Shown: piece after piece, positions 10,801 to 17,604 of the stretch | How positions within the stretch are numbered: position 1 is the stretch's first letter | Layout: every line of letters begins with the position of its first letter | Source of the DNA: Comamonadaceae bacterium | Lineage (GTDB): Bacteria > Pseudomonadota > Gammaproteobacteria > Burkholderiales > Burkholderiaceae_C | NCBI GenBank assembly: GCA_947450695.1 | Contig: CANFWV010000012.1 | Span: 1-63,486 of the forward strand | Length of the DNA stretch: 63,486 bases | Direction: 5' to 3' | Notes under the pieces: generated by a model | The model's input: only the letters and a program-made list of their open reading frames with translations | The model's database searches: none | What the model was told of the DNA's origin: nothing | Made by a program: the position numbers and the translations under genes

Positions 10801-10938
10801 CGATGTCGCAAAAATGTCGCCAAAGTGCGCCGTCGAACGCTTGAAGCCAGTGGTGCCAACGTTGGCAATGTTGTTGCTGGTCACGCCCAGCTGTGCGGAG
10901 GCGGAGTTCAGTCCGGTGAGGGAGGTGTAAAACGACAT
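7831..10938 (-). CDS. flgE: Flagellar hook protein FlgE, greatly enlarged, with an Ala-rich insertion
   Basis: FlgE is the hook subunit. The N-terminus (LGVTSNNIANVGTTGFKRS) and C-terminus (NVDLTQELVDLITAQRNFQ) are those of FlgE. The 1035-residue length is more than twice the usual 400-odd. The central part, which forms the outer surface of the hook, is enlarged. It includes a low-complexity Ala/Thr/Ser stretch at about residues 310-443 (DNA about 9605-10015). The frame is intact across this stretch. FlgD (hook cap) is the next gene upstream and flgF the next downstream. Confidence 0.93.
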   Translation of the reverse strand: MSFYTSLTGLNSASAQLGVTSNNIANVGTTGFKRSTAHFGDIFATSPLQKSSSAIGQGVALKQVSQEFSQGNISFSSNTLDVAISGDGFFPLKSADGLQDVYTRNGSFMLNDQFNVVNSSGQRLMAATVDSTGSANVNDRVVLTIPQKTVGEAKQTSLVQLGVNFPADAAVISAPFSQTNPASYNKSTALTVYDQGGNGYLATIYYVKTQNATATSPTNKWQTHVYIGTNEVSASLMQATDANKEPLYVNQYGVTEPYSQVKDFLTNNVKTQKFALNQLTDTQVSVPASITSDPITTDLAAGINFQNLLATQTAAATAARALVAGTAATASVNAIAATGSGAGALALAAAVAAAEATPATLSGAAAAGTAARTTTDTLNAAAAANTSAGTTGTTSAAYLTVQNAAAALASSTYITAAGAAASTAFIAAAGKTASDAVLDAAAPVPSLNNLFKIQIDGSSANVDLSFLQNSATPMNGTQIATAMTNYLNGKFGDEHYFELPTDGSGSKFSLTVDGTSHSFDFGPSSSVTPTLMATDKIVNAMQAQLNTANMNLTVSYDAAGRTFKFVDTTVDPTVPPRVVSISADPANNMLGLTASPLTLGADGLMPTEVAPNSTTPIRAIADQRSGIVVNYNTGNKQFTFSSGTTGDASTIAISAIDNTGALTTDAGLNPLAASIFGVKTTSVLASTLSLRGVASTPAVAFGTSPSINLNNNFSVTADNNTFIVTVDDVSGTVKIPVGADYSLAGFKQALQDQINLLGDNSGKTVSGVKVNYDATAQRFTFTTGTANSSSFIKVTGKGPWGLESSQNGQGATSTWIRPTQATDASGKLLYIDAKGQETTNGDGFLTAPKWTPIYLDKGELTFDTGGKLVSPLSGTQLQTVFLQDGKGALTINIDYSKSTQYTSPFAVLSQTQDGAPEGDLVGVTIGNDGLVSASYSNGSQKSLAKILLVNFSNPTGLRQVGDSSFLTSAASGNPILGTAGGAGFGTIRAGATEGSNVDLTQELVDLITAQRNFQANAKAIETSTAMTQAIINIRG

Positions 10939-10988
10939 TCAAGGCTCCTGAAAATCTGAAAATCTAGAAAAAACAGTCAGCGAATGCT

Positions 10989-11693
10989 TTAGCTACCAAT
11001 GCTGCTCACGGACGACAGCGGAACGCTGAGCCCACCATCGACTTGCAACATCACGGGGCTGGAAGCGTCAGCCTGACTGACACTGCGCACGGTGGCCAGT
11101 GTTTGTACGCTCGGGTTCGACGTGACGCCGCCGGATGTGATCGTGGCTTTGAAGCTGTAAGTGCCGTCGGCCACCGTGGTGCCCACAGCATCTTTGCCGT
11201 CCCAGGTGATGGTGACAGCACCAGGGGCCTGCGCGCCTGCAATCTGCTGTCGCACCAAGGTTCCTTGGCTGTCATAGACTTCGAGCGTCATGCCTTCTGC
11301 GCCTGTCGGCAACGTCACAATGCCCTGCACTGGCGAGCCACCGGACATCACCACAGGTGCGCCATCCACGGCCACTTTCTTACCGATCATGGCGGCGCTG
11401 TTCATCATGCGGTCCCCCGTCATGCTGGTGACAAAAGTGGTGAGCTGGGTCGCCATGTTGGTGGTGGCCTCGAGCTGCGAGAACTGCGCTAGCTGAGCCA
11501 CGAAGGCTTCATTCTTGGTCGGGTCCAGCGGGTTCTGGTTTTGCAACTGGGTGGTGAACAGTTTCAAGAAGTCACTCTGACTCGCGCCCGTGCTCTTGAT
11601 CGCAGGGGCCGCGGCGGCGGCCGCTTTAGCTTGTGCAGTCGTCTTGATGCTGCTTGGCATGGTTGGCGCGACAGTTGGAATGGGTGTAATCAT
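10989..11693 (-). CDS. flgD: Hook-cap / hook assembly protein FlgD
   Basis: FlgD caps the growing hook. The N-terminal motif QSDFLKLFTTQLQNQNPLDP followed by NEAFVAQLAQFSQLE is diagnostic. The C-terminal part has the beta-sandwich signature (ITWDGKDAVGTTVADGTYSF). The 234-residue length is normal. An Ala/Lys-rich linker precedes the core. It lies between flgC and flgE. Confidence 0.96.
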   Translation of the reverse strand: MITPIPTVAPTMPSSIKTTAQAKAAAAAAPAIKSTGASQSDFLKLFTTQLQNQNPLDPTKNEAFVAQLAQFSQLEATTNMATQLTTFVTSMTGDRMMNSAAMIGKKVAVDGAPVVMSGGSPVQGIVTLPTGAEGMTLEVYDSQGTLVRQQIAGAQAPGAVTITWDGKDAVGTTVADGTYSFKATITSGGVTSNPSVQTLATVRSVSQADASSPVMLQVDGGLSVPLSSVSSIGS

Positions 11694-11705
11694 GGTCGTG
11701 TCCTA

Positions 11706-12131
11706 TCAAGCCTTGGTGAGATCGAGCGTGCGCATCATGAGTTGACGCGCAGTGTTGATGACTTCAACGTTGTTTTGGTAAGAGCGGGAGGCGGCCATCA
11801 TGTCGACCATCTCACCCATTTCGTTCACGTTGGAGGTGTAGACATAGCCTTCCTTGTCCGCCAAGGGATTACCAGGGTCGAGCAAGCGGCGAACCGGCGT
11901 TGGGTCGTCGTTGATCTGCTGAACCTTGACGCCCCCCCGATACGAACTGTCTTGCGGCGATGACTGTTGGTCCATGATGGCTTTGAATACGGTGCGCTTG
12001 GCCCGAAAAGCATCTTGGTCAGTACCGGCCACCGTGCCAGCGTTGGCTAGATTCGAGGCAATGGTGTTCATGCGTACCGACTGCGAGTTGAGCGCGGAGC
12101 CGGCAATGCCGAAAATTTGGTCGAGTGCCAT
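11706..12131 (-). CDS. flgC: Proximal rod protein FlgC
   Basis: This 141-residue rod subunit has the N-terminal motif NTIASNLANAGTVAG and the C-terminal motif NEMGEMVDMMAASRSYQNNV expected of FlgC. It starts 5 bases after flgB ends. Nothing is out of the ordinary. Confidence 0.95.
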   Translation of the reverse strand: MALDQIFGIAGSALNSQSVRMNTIASNLANAGTVAGTDQDAFRAKRTVFKAIMDQQSSPQDSSYRGGVKVQQINDDPTPVRRLLDPGNPLADKEGYVYTSNVNEMGEMVDMMAASRSYQNNVEVINTARQLMMRTLDLTKA

Positions 12132-12136
12132 AAGAA

Positions 12137-12520
12137 TTAATCCCCTCGCAAGGCTTTGCGGATGCCACTGACACGCTGCTCTAGAAAGTTCAGCGTGGCT
12201 TGGTAGTCGGCAGCCGACTTACCGTATTTCGCTTGCTCAACATGCAGTTCAACGGTGTTGCCATCAAAGGCGGTGTTGAATGGCGTCCGGAACTTGACGG
12301 CGTCTGCACTGCCGCCGTCGCCTTGAGCAATGTGGCCAGCCTGAGTCGTCACCATGGTGGTGTCTTGGGCCTGTTGCATGACTTGTTTGAAGTCAATGTC
12401 ACGGGCTTTGAAATTGGGGGTGTCAGCGTTGGCGATGTTGCGCGCGAGCAGTTCCATACGCTGACTGCGCATCCCGAGGGCTTGTGCATGCACCCCGAGG
12501 GCATTGTCCAAAACATTCAT
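12137..12520 (-). CDS. flgB: Proximal rod protein FlgB
   Basis: FlgB (127 residues) is the first rod protein and the first gene of the minus-strand flg operon. The motif LLARNIANADTPNFKARDID is characteristic. Its start lies about 105 bases from a near-consensus sigma-54 promoter (12625-12640), which probably drives flgB through flgL. Confidence 0.95.
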   Translation of the reverse strand: MNVLDNALGVHAQALGMRSQRMELLARNIANADTPNFKARDIDFKQVMQQAQDTTMVTTQAGHIAQGDGGSADAVKFRTPFNTAFDGNTVELHVEQAKYGKSAADYQATLNFLEQRVSGIRKALRGD

Positions 12521-12624
12521 CGCCTGACCTTTCCATCGATTGCCGTCAACCAGTGACGGCGGTTTGATTCGCTTGCCGGTTTACCGACACGTCCAGCCTT
12601 TTTAAGTGGCTTCAGGCTGGATAC

Positions 12625-12640
12625 TGCAAAAGCTGTGCCA
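12625..12640 (-). promoter_or_regulatory. Sigma-54 (RpoN) promoter of the flgB operon
   Basis: Read on the minus strand this is TGGCACAGCTTTTGCA, which differs from the consensus TGGCACG-N4-TTGCW at one position, with the invariant GG and GC correctly spaced. It lies about 105 bases upstream of the flgB start and points toward it. Confidence 0.85.
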
Positions 12641-12648
12641 TGAACTCA

Positions 12649-12727
12649 TTGCCGCTTTTTTGACTCTGCAAGGGTGCAGCAGATGCAGAGCGGCAAGATG
12701 TTGCCGCTCATGATTGCCGTTGCCGCT
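12649..12727. repeat. TTGCCGCT repeat cluster upstream of the flgB promoter (possible activator sites)
   Basis: The 8-mer TTGCCGCT occurs at 12649-12656, 12701-12708 and 12720-12727, and inverted (AGCGGCAA) at 12689-12696. A further inverted pair (CTCTGC/GCAGAG) lies between the first copy and the inverted one. All are just upstream of the sigma-54 promoter, where activators of this class usually bind. The same 8-mer sits in the palindrome between fliK and flhA. A binding function is inferred from position and repetition only. Confidence 0.45.
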
Positions 12728-12749
12728 CCAGTCGCTTCGAGCGGAAATT

Positions 12750-13955
12750 TCAACGCACGCGCGATGTCACCGGCTGCAGTTGCGGGGTGTTTTCTTCGTA
12801 AGCTTCAGTACGAATTGCTTGCAAGCGTCCGATGGCCGGTGATGCTTGACCGAGCCTTTCCGCCGCGTTTTTCAGCAGCCCTTGCAAGATGGACTGGCGC
12901 GTCATGGGGGCGCTGGTGTCGCGTCCTTCATACAGGGCTTTGGCTTGGTTGTTACCGATAGAGAGCGGTGCGTCGGTACGCACTTCACTGCGGGCGGACG
13001 GCATCAACACCGACAGATAAAGATCATCCAGTCCGGTCGCACCTTTGTTCTTCAAGCCGACGTCGCCGAAGTACTTATCGACCAAGTGCAGTTGCTGGTA
13101 AACGCTGAGACCCAAAATGGCTTTCGGATTAGCCGCGTAACCCGCACTGGCGGCGCCACGGTCTGAGCCGTCACAAAACTGGATGATGCCGTGGCATCGC
13201 TGGTTGCTGGAACGCGGGTTCATGCCGTCGCTTTCCATCAGCGTCATGCGTGCGAAATCGTCGGGGTTGAAGTGGTGCGTTTTAGCCAGCTCCAGAATTT
13301 TGTCGCGTACGTCATTTTTTTCATTGGCGGGAATGAAACCTTTGGCAACAGCGCGACTGAGCGTTTTGTCGAGCACGTCATGACGCGACTGAATCGACTT
13401 GCTCGCCACAGGCACATCGGCGGTTGACGAAATCGTTGACGATGCGTCGACAGGGCTCGACCGGAAAGCTTGCAAAGCGGTTGCCGCTGGCGCGGCGGTG
13501 GCCAACACTGTGGCACCCGACGCCGGCCCTTTCAAGCTGGCATTGATTTCGGCGGCCAAGCCGCTCATATTGAGTTGTTGACCCGGGAAAATTCGGTTGA
13601 TGTTGCTGATCTTGTTGTCATTGGCGACCAACTGGATCATTCGCATGACCTGTGGCCCGCTGAGCTGCACACCTTGCGCTTGTGCCTGCGCTTTGACCAA
13701 CGCACTGAGGGTGTCACCAGAGGCCACCGTGCGAGTGACAACGGGCAAAGGGGTCTCTGCTTGGGCCGGGTCACTCAAAGCAGAAAATTCAAGTTGCCCT
13801 AGCTTTGGCGACCGCACAGCCACTGGCCAAGCTTGGCTGAAAGCCTGACCGAATGGCGCCGAGGCCACATTTGTCTGGGCCCCAGGCGTGTTTTGACTGT
13901 CACTCAGCCAAGCTGACGGGCGGAGGCTGACGCCCAAGGTGTCTTCAAAACCCAT
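12750..13955 (-). CDS. LysM-domain protein with a lysozyme-like domain; candidate flagellum-associated peptidoglycan hydrolase
   Basis: A LysM-type region (about residues 65-150, with VASGDTLSALVKA and FPGQQLNMSGL) precedes a linker and a lysozyme-like region. The latter contains FARMTLMESDGMNP and CHGIIQFCDGS, which resemble the catalytic-Glu and GxxQF segments of transglycosylase-type enzymes; the Glu is residue 241 from the chosen start. I chose the ATG at 13955 because CGAGG lies six bases before it; a TTG at 13982 is also in frame. There is no Sec signal, so export may be through the flagellar system. The neighbouring FlgJ has no hydrolase domain, so this protein may open the cell wall for the rod. 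Activity is inferred, not shown. Confidence 0.65.
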   Translation of the reverse strand: MGFEDTLGVSLRPSAWLSDSQNTPGAQTNVASAPFGQAFSQAWPVAVRSPKLGQLEFSALSDPAQAETPLPVVTRTVASGDTLSALVKAQAQAQGVQLSGPQVMRMIQLVANDNKISNINRIFPGQQLNMSGLAAEINASLKGPASGATVLATAAPAATALQAFRSSPVDASSTISSTADVPVASKSIQSRHDVLDKTLSRAVAKGFIPANEKNDVRDKILELAKTHHFNPDDFARMTLMESDGMNPRSSNQRCHGIIQFCDGSDRGAASAGYAANPKAILGLSVYQQLHLVDKYFGDVGLKNKGATGLDDLYLSVLMPSARSEVRTDAPLSIGNNQAKALYEGRDTSAPMTRQSILQGLLKNAAERLGQASPAIGRLQAIRTEAYEENTPQLQPVTSRVR

Positions 13956-13999
13956 GACAAACCTCGAGCTGACATGGCGCAATAGCCGCTATTTTCACT

Positions 14000-14015
14000 T
14001 GGTCCCTTTCTTGCA
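14000..14015 (+). promoter_or_regulatory. Probable sigma-54 promoter of flgA
   Basis: TGGTCCCTTTCTTGCA has the GG-N10-GC core and a perfect TTGCA at -12, but a poor match in the -24 CACG part. It lies 85 bases before the likely flgA start. An AGCCGCT element at 13984-13990 just upstream resembles the TTGCCGCT repeats at flgB. Confidence 0.6.
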
Positions 14016-14099
14016 TCTCAGCTCTCATTGGTGATCTTTGGTGTCAAAAATTCAACACCCTTCGAGCAAATTGGCATCGATTTACCAGGATTAATGCAA

Positions 14100-14873
14100 A
14101 TGCTGTGCCTACTTTTTCCGACTGCCTGCTGGCGAGCCTTGATGGTCTTGCTGCTCATCGCTGCCAGCGCCGTGCCCGGTGCAGCGCTGGCGCAAAGCGC
14201 ACCAAACGCACAAAGCGTCCAGGACAAGCTACTCACTCAAGTTCGCCAGTGGGTAGGAAAAACGCAAAATACAAGCCCGTCGCTGGTGGACCTAGCACCC
14301 TTGGACGCCCGCGTCCAAGTACAGCCTTGTTCGCAACCGCTGCAGATGGACTTGCCTTTTGCGTCGCGTGAAACGGTTCGTGTGCGCTGCACCCAACCGG
14401 CATGGCAGCTTTATATGCGGTTGCAAACGCCAACCTCCTCAAATGCTGGGCAGGGTGAAATCACCCCCACCGGCTCACGCGAATCGGTCAGCCGGAAAAC
14501 AGTGGTTTCGCGGCATTTGATCCAGCGTGGCACTCTTTTAGACGCGACCATGCTGGAAGAAGTCTCGTTGCCAGCGCAAGGCATGGACGCACAAGCTGTG
14601 GCCTCGATTCAAGACCTACTGTATGGCGAACTGGTGCGTGATGTGCCGGCAGGCCAAGTGCTTCGCAGCAGCGACATTCGCCGTGCGGTGCTGGTCAAGC
14701 AAGGTCAGTCGGCCCTGATGAGTGTGGGCCAAAACAGCGGTTTTCAGATCACCGTGCGGGTTGATGCACTTCAAGATGGGCGCATGGGTGAACAAATTCG
14801 CTTAAAAAATCCGGACTCGGGTCGATTATTAACAGGTACAGTCACAGGTCCCAACGCGGTGCGTGGCCTTTAA
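14100..14873 (+). CDS. flgA: P-ring assembly chaperone FlgA
   Basis: FlgA is the periplasmic chaperone for FlgI. It has a Sec signal (LMVLLLIAASAVPGAALAQS) and a C-terminal SAF-type domain (VSRHLIQRGTLLDATMLEEV through EQIRLKNPDSGRLLTGTV). I prefer the ATG at 14100, 9 bases after AGGA; the ATG at 14094 is closer to it. An in-frame ATG at 14028 would fall at the transcription start expected from the sigma-54 promoter, so it is unlikely. The gene diverges from the LysM/lysozyme-like gene. Confidence 0.93.
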   Translation: MLCLLFPTACWRALMVLLLIAASAVPGAALAQSAPNAQSVQDKLLTQVRQWVGKTQNTSPSLVDLAPLDARVQVQPCSQPLQMDLPFASRETVRVRCTQPAWQLYMRLQTPTSSNAGQGEITPTGSRESVSRKTVVSRHLIQRGTLLDATMLEEVSLPAQGMDAQAVASIQDLLYGELVRDVPAGQVLRSSDIRRAVLVKQGQSALMSVGQNSGFQITVRVDALQDGRMGEQIRLKNPDSGRLLTGTVTGPNAVRGL

Positions 14874-14893
14874 ACTGTTTTTAAATGTCGGCC

Positions 14894-14920
14894 TCAAGTT
14901 TTAGAACGAGCGGCCGATAC
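14894..14920 (+). promoter_or_regulatory. Sigma-28 (FliA) promoter of flgM-flgN
   Basis: TCAAGTTT, 11 bases, then GCCGATAC. The consensus is TAAAGTTT-N11-GCCGATAA, so this is a close match with exact spacing. It lies 53 bases upstream of the flgM ATG, which makes flgM a late (class III) gene as in other systems. Confidence 0.85.
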
Positions 14921-14973
14921 TACAGATGCACAGTTCCTCAAAGTGACTGTCATCATTAGAAAGAGAGAACGTC

Positions 14974-15312
14974 ATGACCGATGCCATTTCACAATATGGA
15001 CGACAAGGCCAGCTAGACAATTCGTTACGCAATGCGCTCGACAGCAAGGTCGCCGCAGAGGCACGAGTCGCTGCTGACGCGAACTCGCCAACTCAGGCCC
15101 CTGCAACGCCTGACAACAAACCGTCTGTGGCCAAACCAGGACCGGACATGTTGATCCTCAGCGACGTGGCCAAAAAAGCCATGGCAGAGCCAACGTTTGA
15201 CCGGACCAAAGTCGACTCCATCAAAAAAGCCATTCAAAACGGCCAGTATCCTTTGGACCCGCGCCGCATTGCCGAGAGTTTCATGGCTGTTGAGCAAATG
15301 ATCCGTGGTTGA
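14974..15312 (+). CDS. flgM: Anti-sigma-28 factor FlgM
   Basis: FlgM holds FliA inactive until the hook is complete and is then exported. The 112-residue protein has a disordered, Ala-rich N-terminal half and the helical sigma-binding C-terminal half (VDSIKKAIQNGQYPLDPRRI, then AESFMAVEQM). AGAGAGAA precedes the ATG. It sits behind a sigma-28 promoter and overlaps flgN. Confidence 0.92.
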   Translation: MTDAISQYGRQGQLDNSLRNALDSKVAAEARVAADANSPTQAPATPDNKPSVAKPGPDMLILSDVAKKAMAEPTFDRTKVDSIKKAIQNGQYPLDPRRIAESFMAVEQMIRG

Positions 15313-15736
15313 GCCTGTGCCTTTGACGGGGGCAGAACTGGCCGCTAAACGCGGACGGACTGTCCACGCCAAGCGGTTGGCGGATGAGCTTGAAGAAATT
15401 TTAGAAATGGAATTTGAGTCCTTGCAAAAGCAGGACCTCGAGCGTTTTGAACAATTACAAGGCCGCAAGACCGACTTGCTCGCAGAACTGACTGGCCTCT
15501 GCCCGCCATCAGAAATTTTGCAATCAGATCCCGACTGGCAGGGTCTCCTGTTGGCCATGACCCAATGCCGCGACATGCACCGTCGCAACGCGATGCTCAT
15601 TGAGCGCAAATTAGAAGCCATTCGCGGCACCTTGCAAAGTCTGCAAGCCTCTGTTGCAACCAGCAGCGTTGAAGTCTATGACCGTTTAGGTCGCGTCTCC
15701 CGTTTCACGCGTGGCCGCGGTTATCAAGAAGCCTGA
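15305..15736 (+). CDS. flgN: Flagellar export chaperone FlgN
   Basis: FlgN is the cytoplasmic chaperone for FlgK and FlgL. The 143-residue, almost all-helical protein and its place after flgM fit the family. It begins at a GTG inside the end of flgM (8-base overlap). Its stop overlaps the end of the convergent FlhB-like gene by 13 bases, so there is no room for a terminator between them. Confidence 0.85.
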   Translation: MVEPVPLTGAELAAKRGRTVHAKRLADELEEILEMEFESLQKQDLERFEQLQGRKTDLLAELTGLCPPSEILQSDPDWQGLLLAMTQCRDMHRRNAMLIERKLEAIRGTLQSLQASVATSSVEVYDRLGRVSRFTRGRGYQEA

Positions 15737-16032
15737 TCCACTTCAGCATCGGGAGGTTTCGCAGCCTTCTCATCGCCTGGGCGCATGCCCTTGAGCCAAT
15801 AAACCCAACTCAAAATCACGGCCACCGTGGTGTATAGCTCTGTCGGTATTTCGTCGTCCACGTTCAACCGACTGAGCAAGGCTAGCAGCTGCGGGTCTTC
15901 CGAGACATACACACCTTGACGGCGCGCTTCTTCGACAATCAAGGCCGCTACGGCGTTGTCACCTTTGGCAACCACGACCGGGACGGTATTGGGCCCGTAC
16001 TCAAGAGCGATAGCTTGAAGTCGTTGGGTCAT
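15724..16032 (-). CDS. Stand-alone FlhB C-terminal-domain protein (FhlB/FlhX type)
   Basis: This 102-residue protein matches only the cytoplasmic C-terminal part of FlhB. LQAIALEYGPNTVPVVVAKG aligns with the FlhB segment just after its cleavage site, and IPTELYTTVAVILSWVYWL with the FlhB end. The membrane domain and the cleavage motif are absent. FlhB and its relatives switch export from hook to filament substrates by contact with FliK. I chose the ATG at 16032, which overlaps the stop of the FliK-like gene (ATGA). The pair may work together in a secondary switch, but the role is not established here. Confidence 0.8.
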   Translation of the reverse strand: MTQRLQAIALEYGPNTVPVVVAKGDNAVAALIVEEARRQGVYVSEDPQLLALLSRLNVDDEIPTELYTTVAVILSWVYWLKGMRPGDEKAAKPPDAEVDQAS

Positions 16033-17129
16033 GCTGAAACGTCCACTACCATGCCGCGGTTCGCAGGCCGCCATTGAGCCGGTTCAGCGGGTCTCCGGCC
16101 ATGCACGATCTGAAAGCTTTGCATGCTCAAGCCGGCATCCACCAACTGTTGCCCAAGCTCTGCAGCACGCACTTGCGCCTGACGAACCACATCGACGTCT
16201 AACGCCCACATTTTCAGTTCGACGCGTTCGGTTCCATGCAGCTGGGTTTTAAGCCAGATCTCGCCCAGCGTCTGGCTGCGTGAATGCACGTTAACGGTCA
16301 ACGGCGGGGCTTTGCCACCTTCCCGTGGCGCTCGCCTGAAGACCAACTCCACGGGGTCAGCATCCTTGAAAGGCAGCACCATGCGCAACAGCATTTCGTT
16401 TTGGTTTTGGGCTTGTACCGCTTGCACCTGTGAAGCTTCAAGGTCGTCCACCGCACGTTGAATCCCCCCAACTTTGGACGAGTCGTCGTCTGAGTCGCCT
16501 CGCTCAATGGCCGCCATCAAACGCTTGAGTAATTGCTTGGGGTCGTCGGGCGGCGGCGCCATGCCGCGGGCCAACCAAACCTCAGCACCCATACCCGCAG
16601 CGACGGCCTGACTCAATGCCTGCGGCGTGAGTTGCGCCATGGACAGTTGCATGTCACGCCATTGGGCTTGCAGGTCGGGCCGGGGAACACTTTGCAGCAA
16701 GGCCTCCAGCGTGCCGGGGCGAAATAACTGCGCTAATTCGGGCTGCCCGGCAGGCCGAAACAACAGGTTCGCAAACTTAGAGATGAGCCCACTGACTTCG
16801 GGCAATAACGTCAGTCCAGCACTGGGCGCTGCTGCCGCATTGGCAGGTAGCAATTGCAAATTCCAGGGTCCACTGGGAGAGGCGATAACCCGCATGCTCA
16901 GCGTATGGCCCTCGGGCCAAGGCGAAGGCCGAGGAAGTTCAACCAATCGGCCCCGCAGCAGCAACGCCATGTCACCACCGCCACGAGCCTGCACAGTAGC
17001 TTGGATGATTTCACCGTCTTTGAGCCCGAGTTCACGCGCGGCCGGGACCGCCAACGGTAACAACTTTCCTTCCAGGAAAATCGGGTTGGCATGGCCAGCG
17101 AGATGACTGGCTTGGAGCCCTGAGATCAA
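16029..17129 (-). CDS. FliK-like hook-length-control domain protein (second FliK homologue)
   Basis: This 366-residue protein has the FliK-type C-terminal domain near its end. The segment VNVHSRSQTLGEIWLKTQLH followed by VELKMWALDVDVVRQAQVRA resembles the conserved part of FliK that contacts FlhB. The N-terminal part is Pro/Ala/Gln-rich. The genuine FliK is at 29120-30733. This copy overlaps the FlhB-C-like gene (ATGA) and the FimV-like gene before it (ATGA), so the three are tightly coupled. It may act on a different export substrate; this is inference. Confidence 0.75.
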   Translation of the reverse strand: MISGLQASHLAGHANPIFLEGKLLPLAVPAARELGLKDGEIIQATVQARGGGDMALLLRGRLVELPRPSPWPEGHTLSMRVIASPSGPWNLQLLPANAAAAPSAGLTLLPEVSGLISKFANLLFRPAGQPELAQLFRPGTLEALLQSVPRPDLQAQWRDMQLSMAQLTPQALSQAVAAGMGAEVWLARGMAPPPDDPKQLLKRLMAAIERGDSDDDSSKVGGIQRAVDDLEASQVQAVQAQNQNEMLLRMVLPFKDADPVELVFRRAPREGGKAPPLTVNVHSRSQTLGEIWLKTQLHGTERVELKMWALDVDVVRQAQVRAAELGQQLVDAGLSMQSFQIVHGRRPAEPAQWRPANRGMVVDVSA

Positions 17130-17569
17130 GGAAACCTTACCCAGCTCCGCCGTTCACTGGCATTCGTCCCGCGACCTTCCCCAGAGACAGACGCCGCTTC
17201 AGCGCCCTCTAATACGGGCAAGATTGAAGACCGTAGCAGTTGGGTGTGGTCCGGTATTTGAAGCACTGCGCCTGTGCGAGGACGCATTACGTTCCCAGCC
17301 ACGAAAGCCTGTTGATTGAGGTCAAGGAACGCTTTTCGCAAGATGTCGAGCTTCAGCGGGCTGCCAGGCATGGTCTTTTGAATCACGCGATCCAGTGTGT
17401 CACCACGCTGAACGGTATAAGTGCGGACCGCTTGAGTTGCGGTTGAAGCTGGTGCCGGCTCTGCGGCATGAACCCAAGCGGAACCCATCACTGTCGCGAC
17501 AACAAACAAGGTGATGCGACAGGCACCGCTGGCTGCACTGGCAGCGCGATCTAAACAGCGGTGGTCCAT
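17126..17569 (-). CDS. Secreted FimV-like LysM protein in the FlgP-FlgT operon
   Basis: A signal peptide (ITLFVVATVMGSAWVHA) is followed by a LysM/FimV-type module: YTVQRGDTLDRVIQ, then FVAGNVMRPRTGAVLQIP. FimV/HubP proteins use such a module to bind peptidoglycan and organise polar structures. This 147-residue protein has only this module and no large cytoplasmic part. I chose the ATG at 17569 because AAAGGA lies seven bases upstream. It lies 35 bases after flgT and overlaps the FliK-like gene, so it may anchor the FlgP/FlgT ring to the cell wall (inference). Confidence 0.7.
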   Translation of the reverse strand: MDHRCLDRAASAASGACRITLFVVATVMGSAWVHAAEPAPASTATQAVRTYTVQRGDTLDRVIQKTMPGSPLKLDILRKAFLDLNQQAFVAGNVMRPRTGAVLQIPDHTQLLRSSILPVLEGAEAASVSGEGRGTNASERRSWVRFP

Positions 17570-17604
17570 ATTTTTTTCCTTTGGGCGTGAGCTGTGTGGC
17601 TCAT

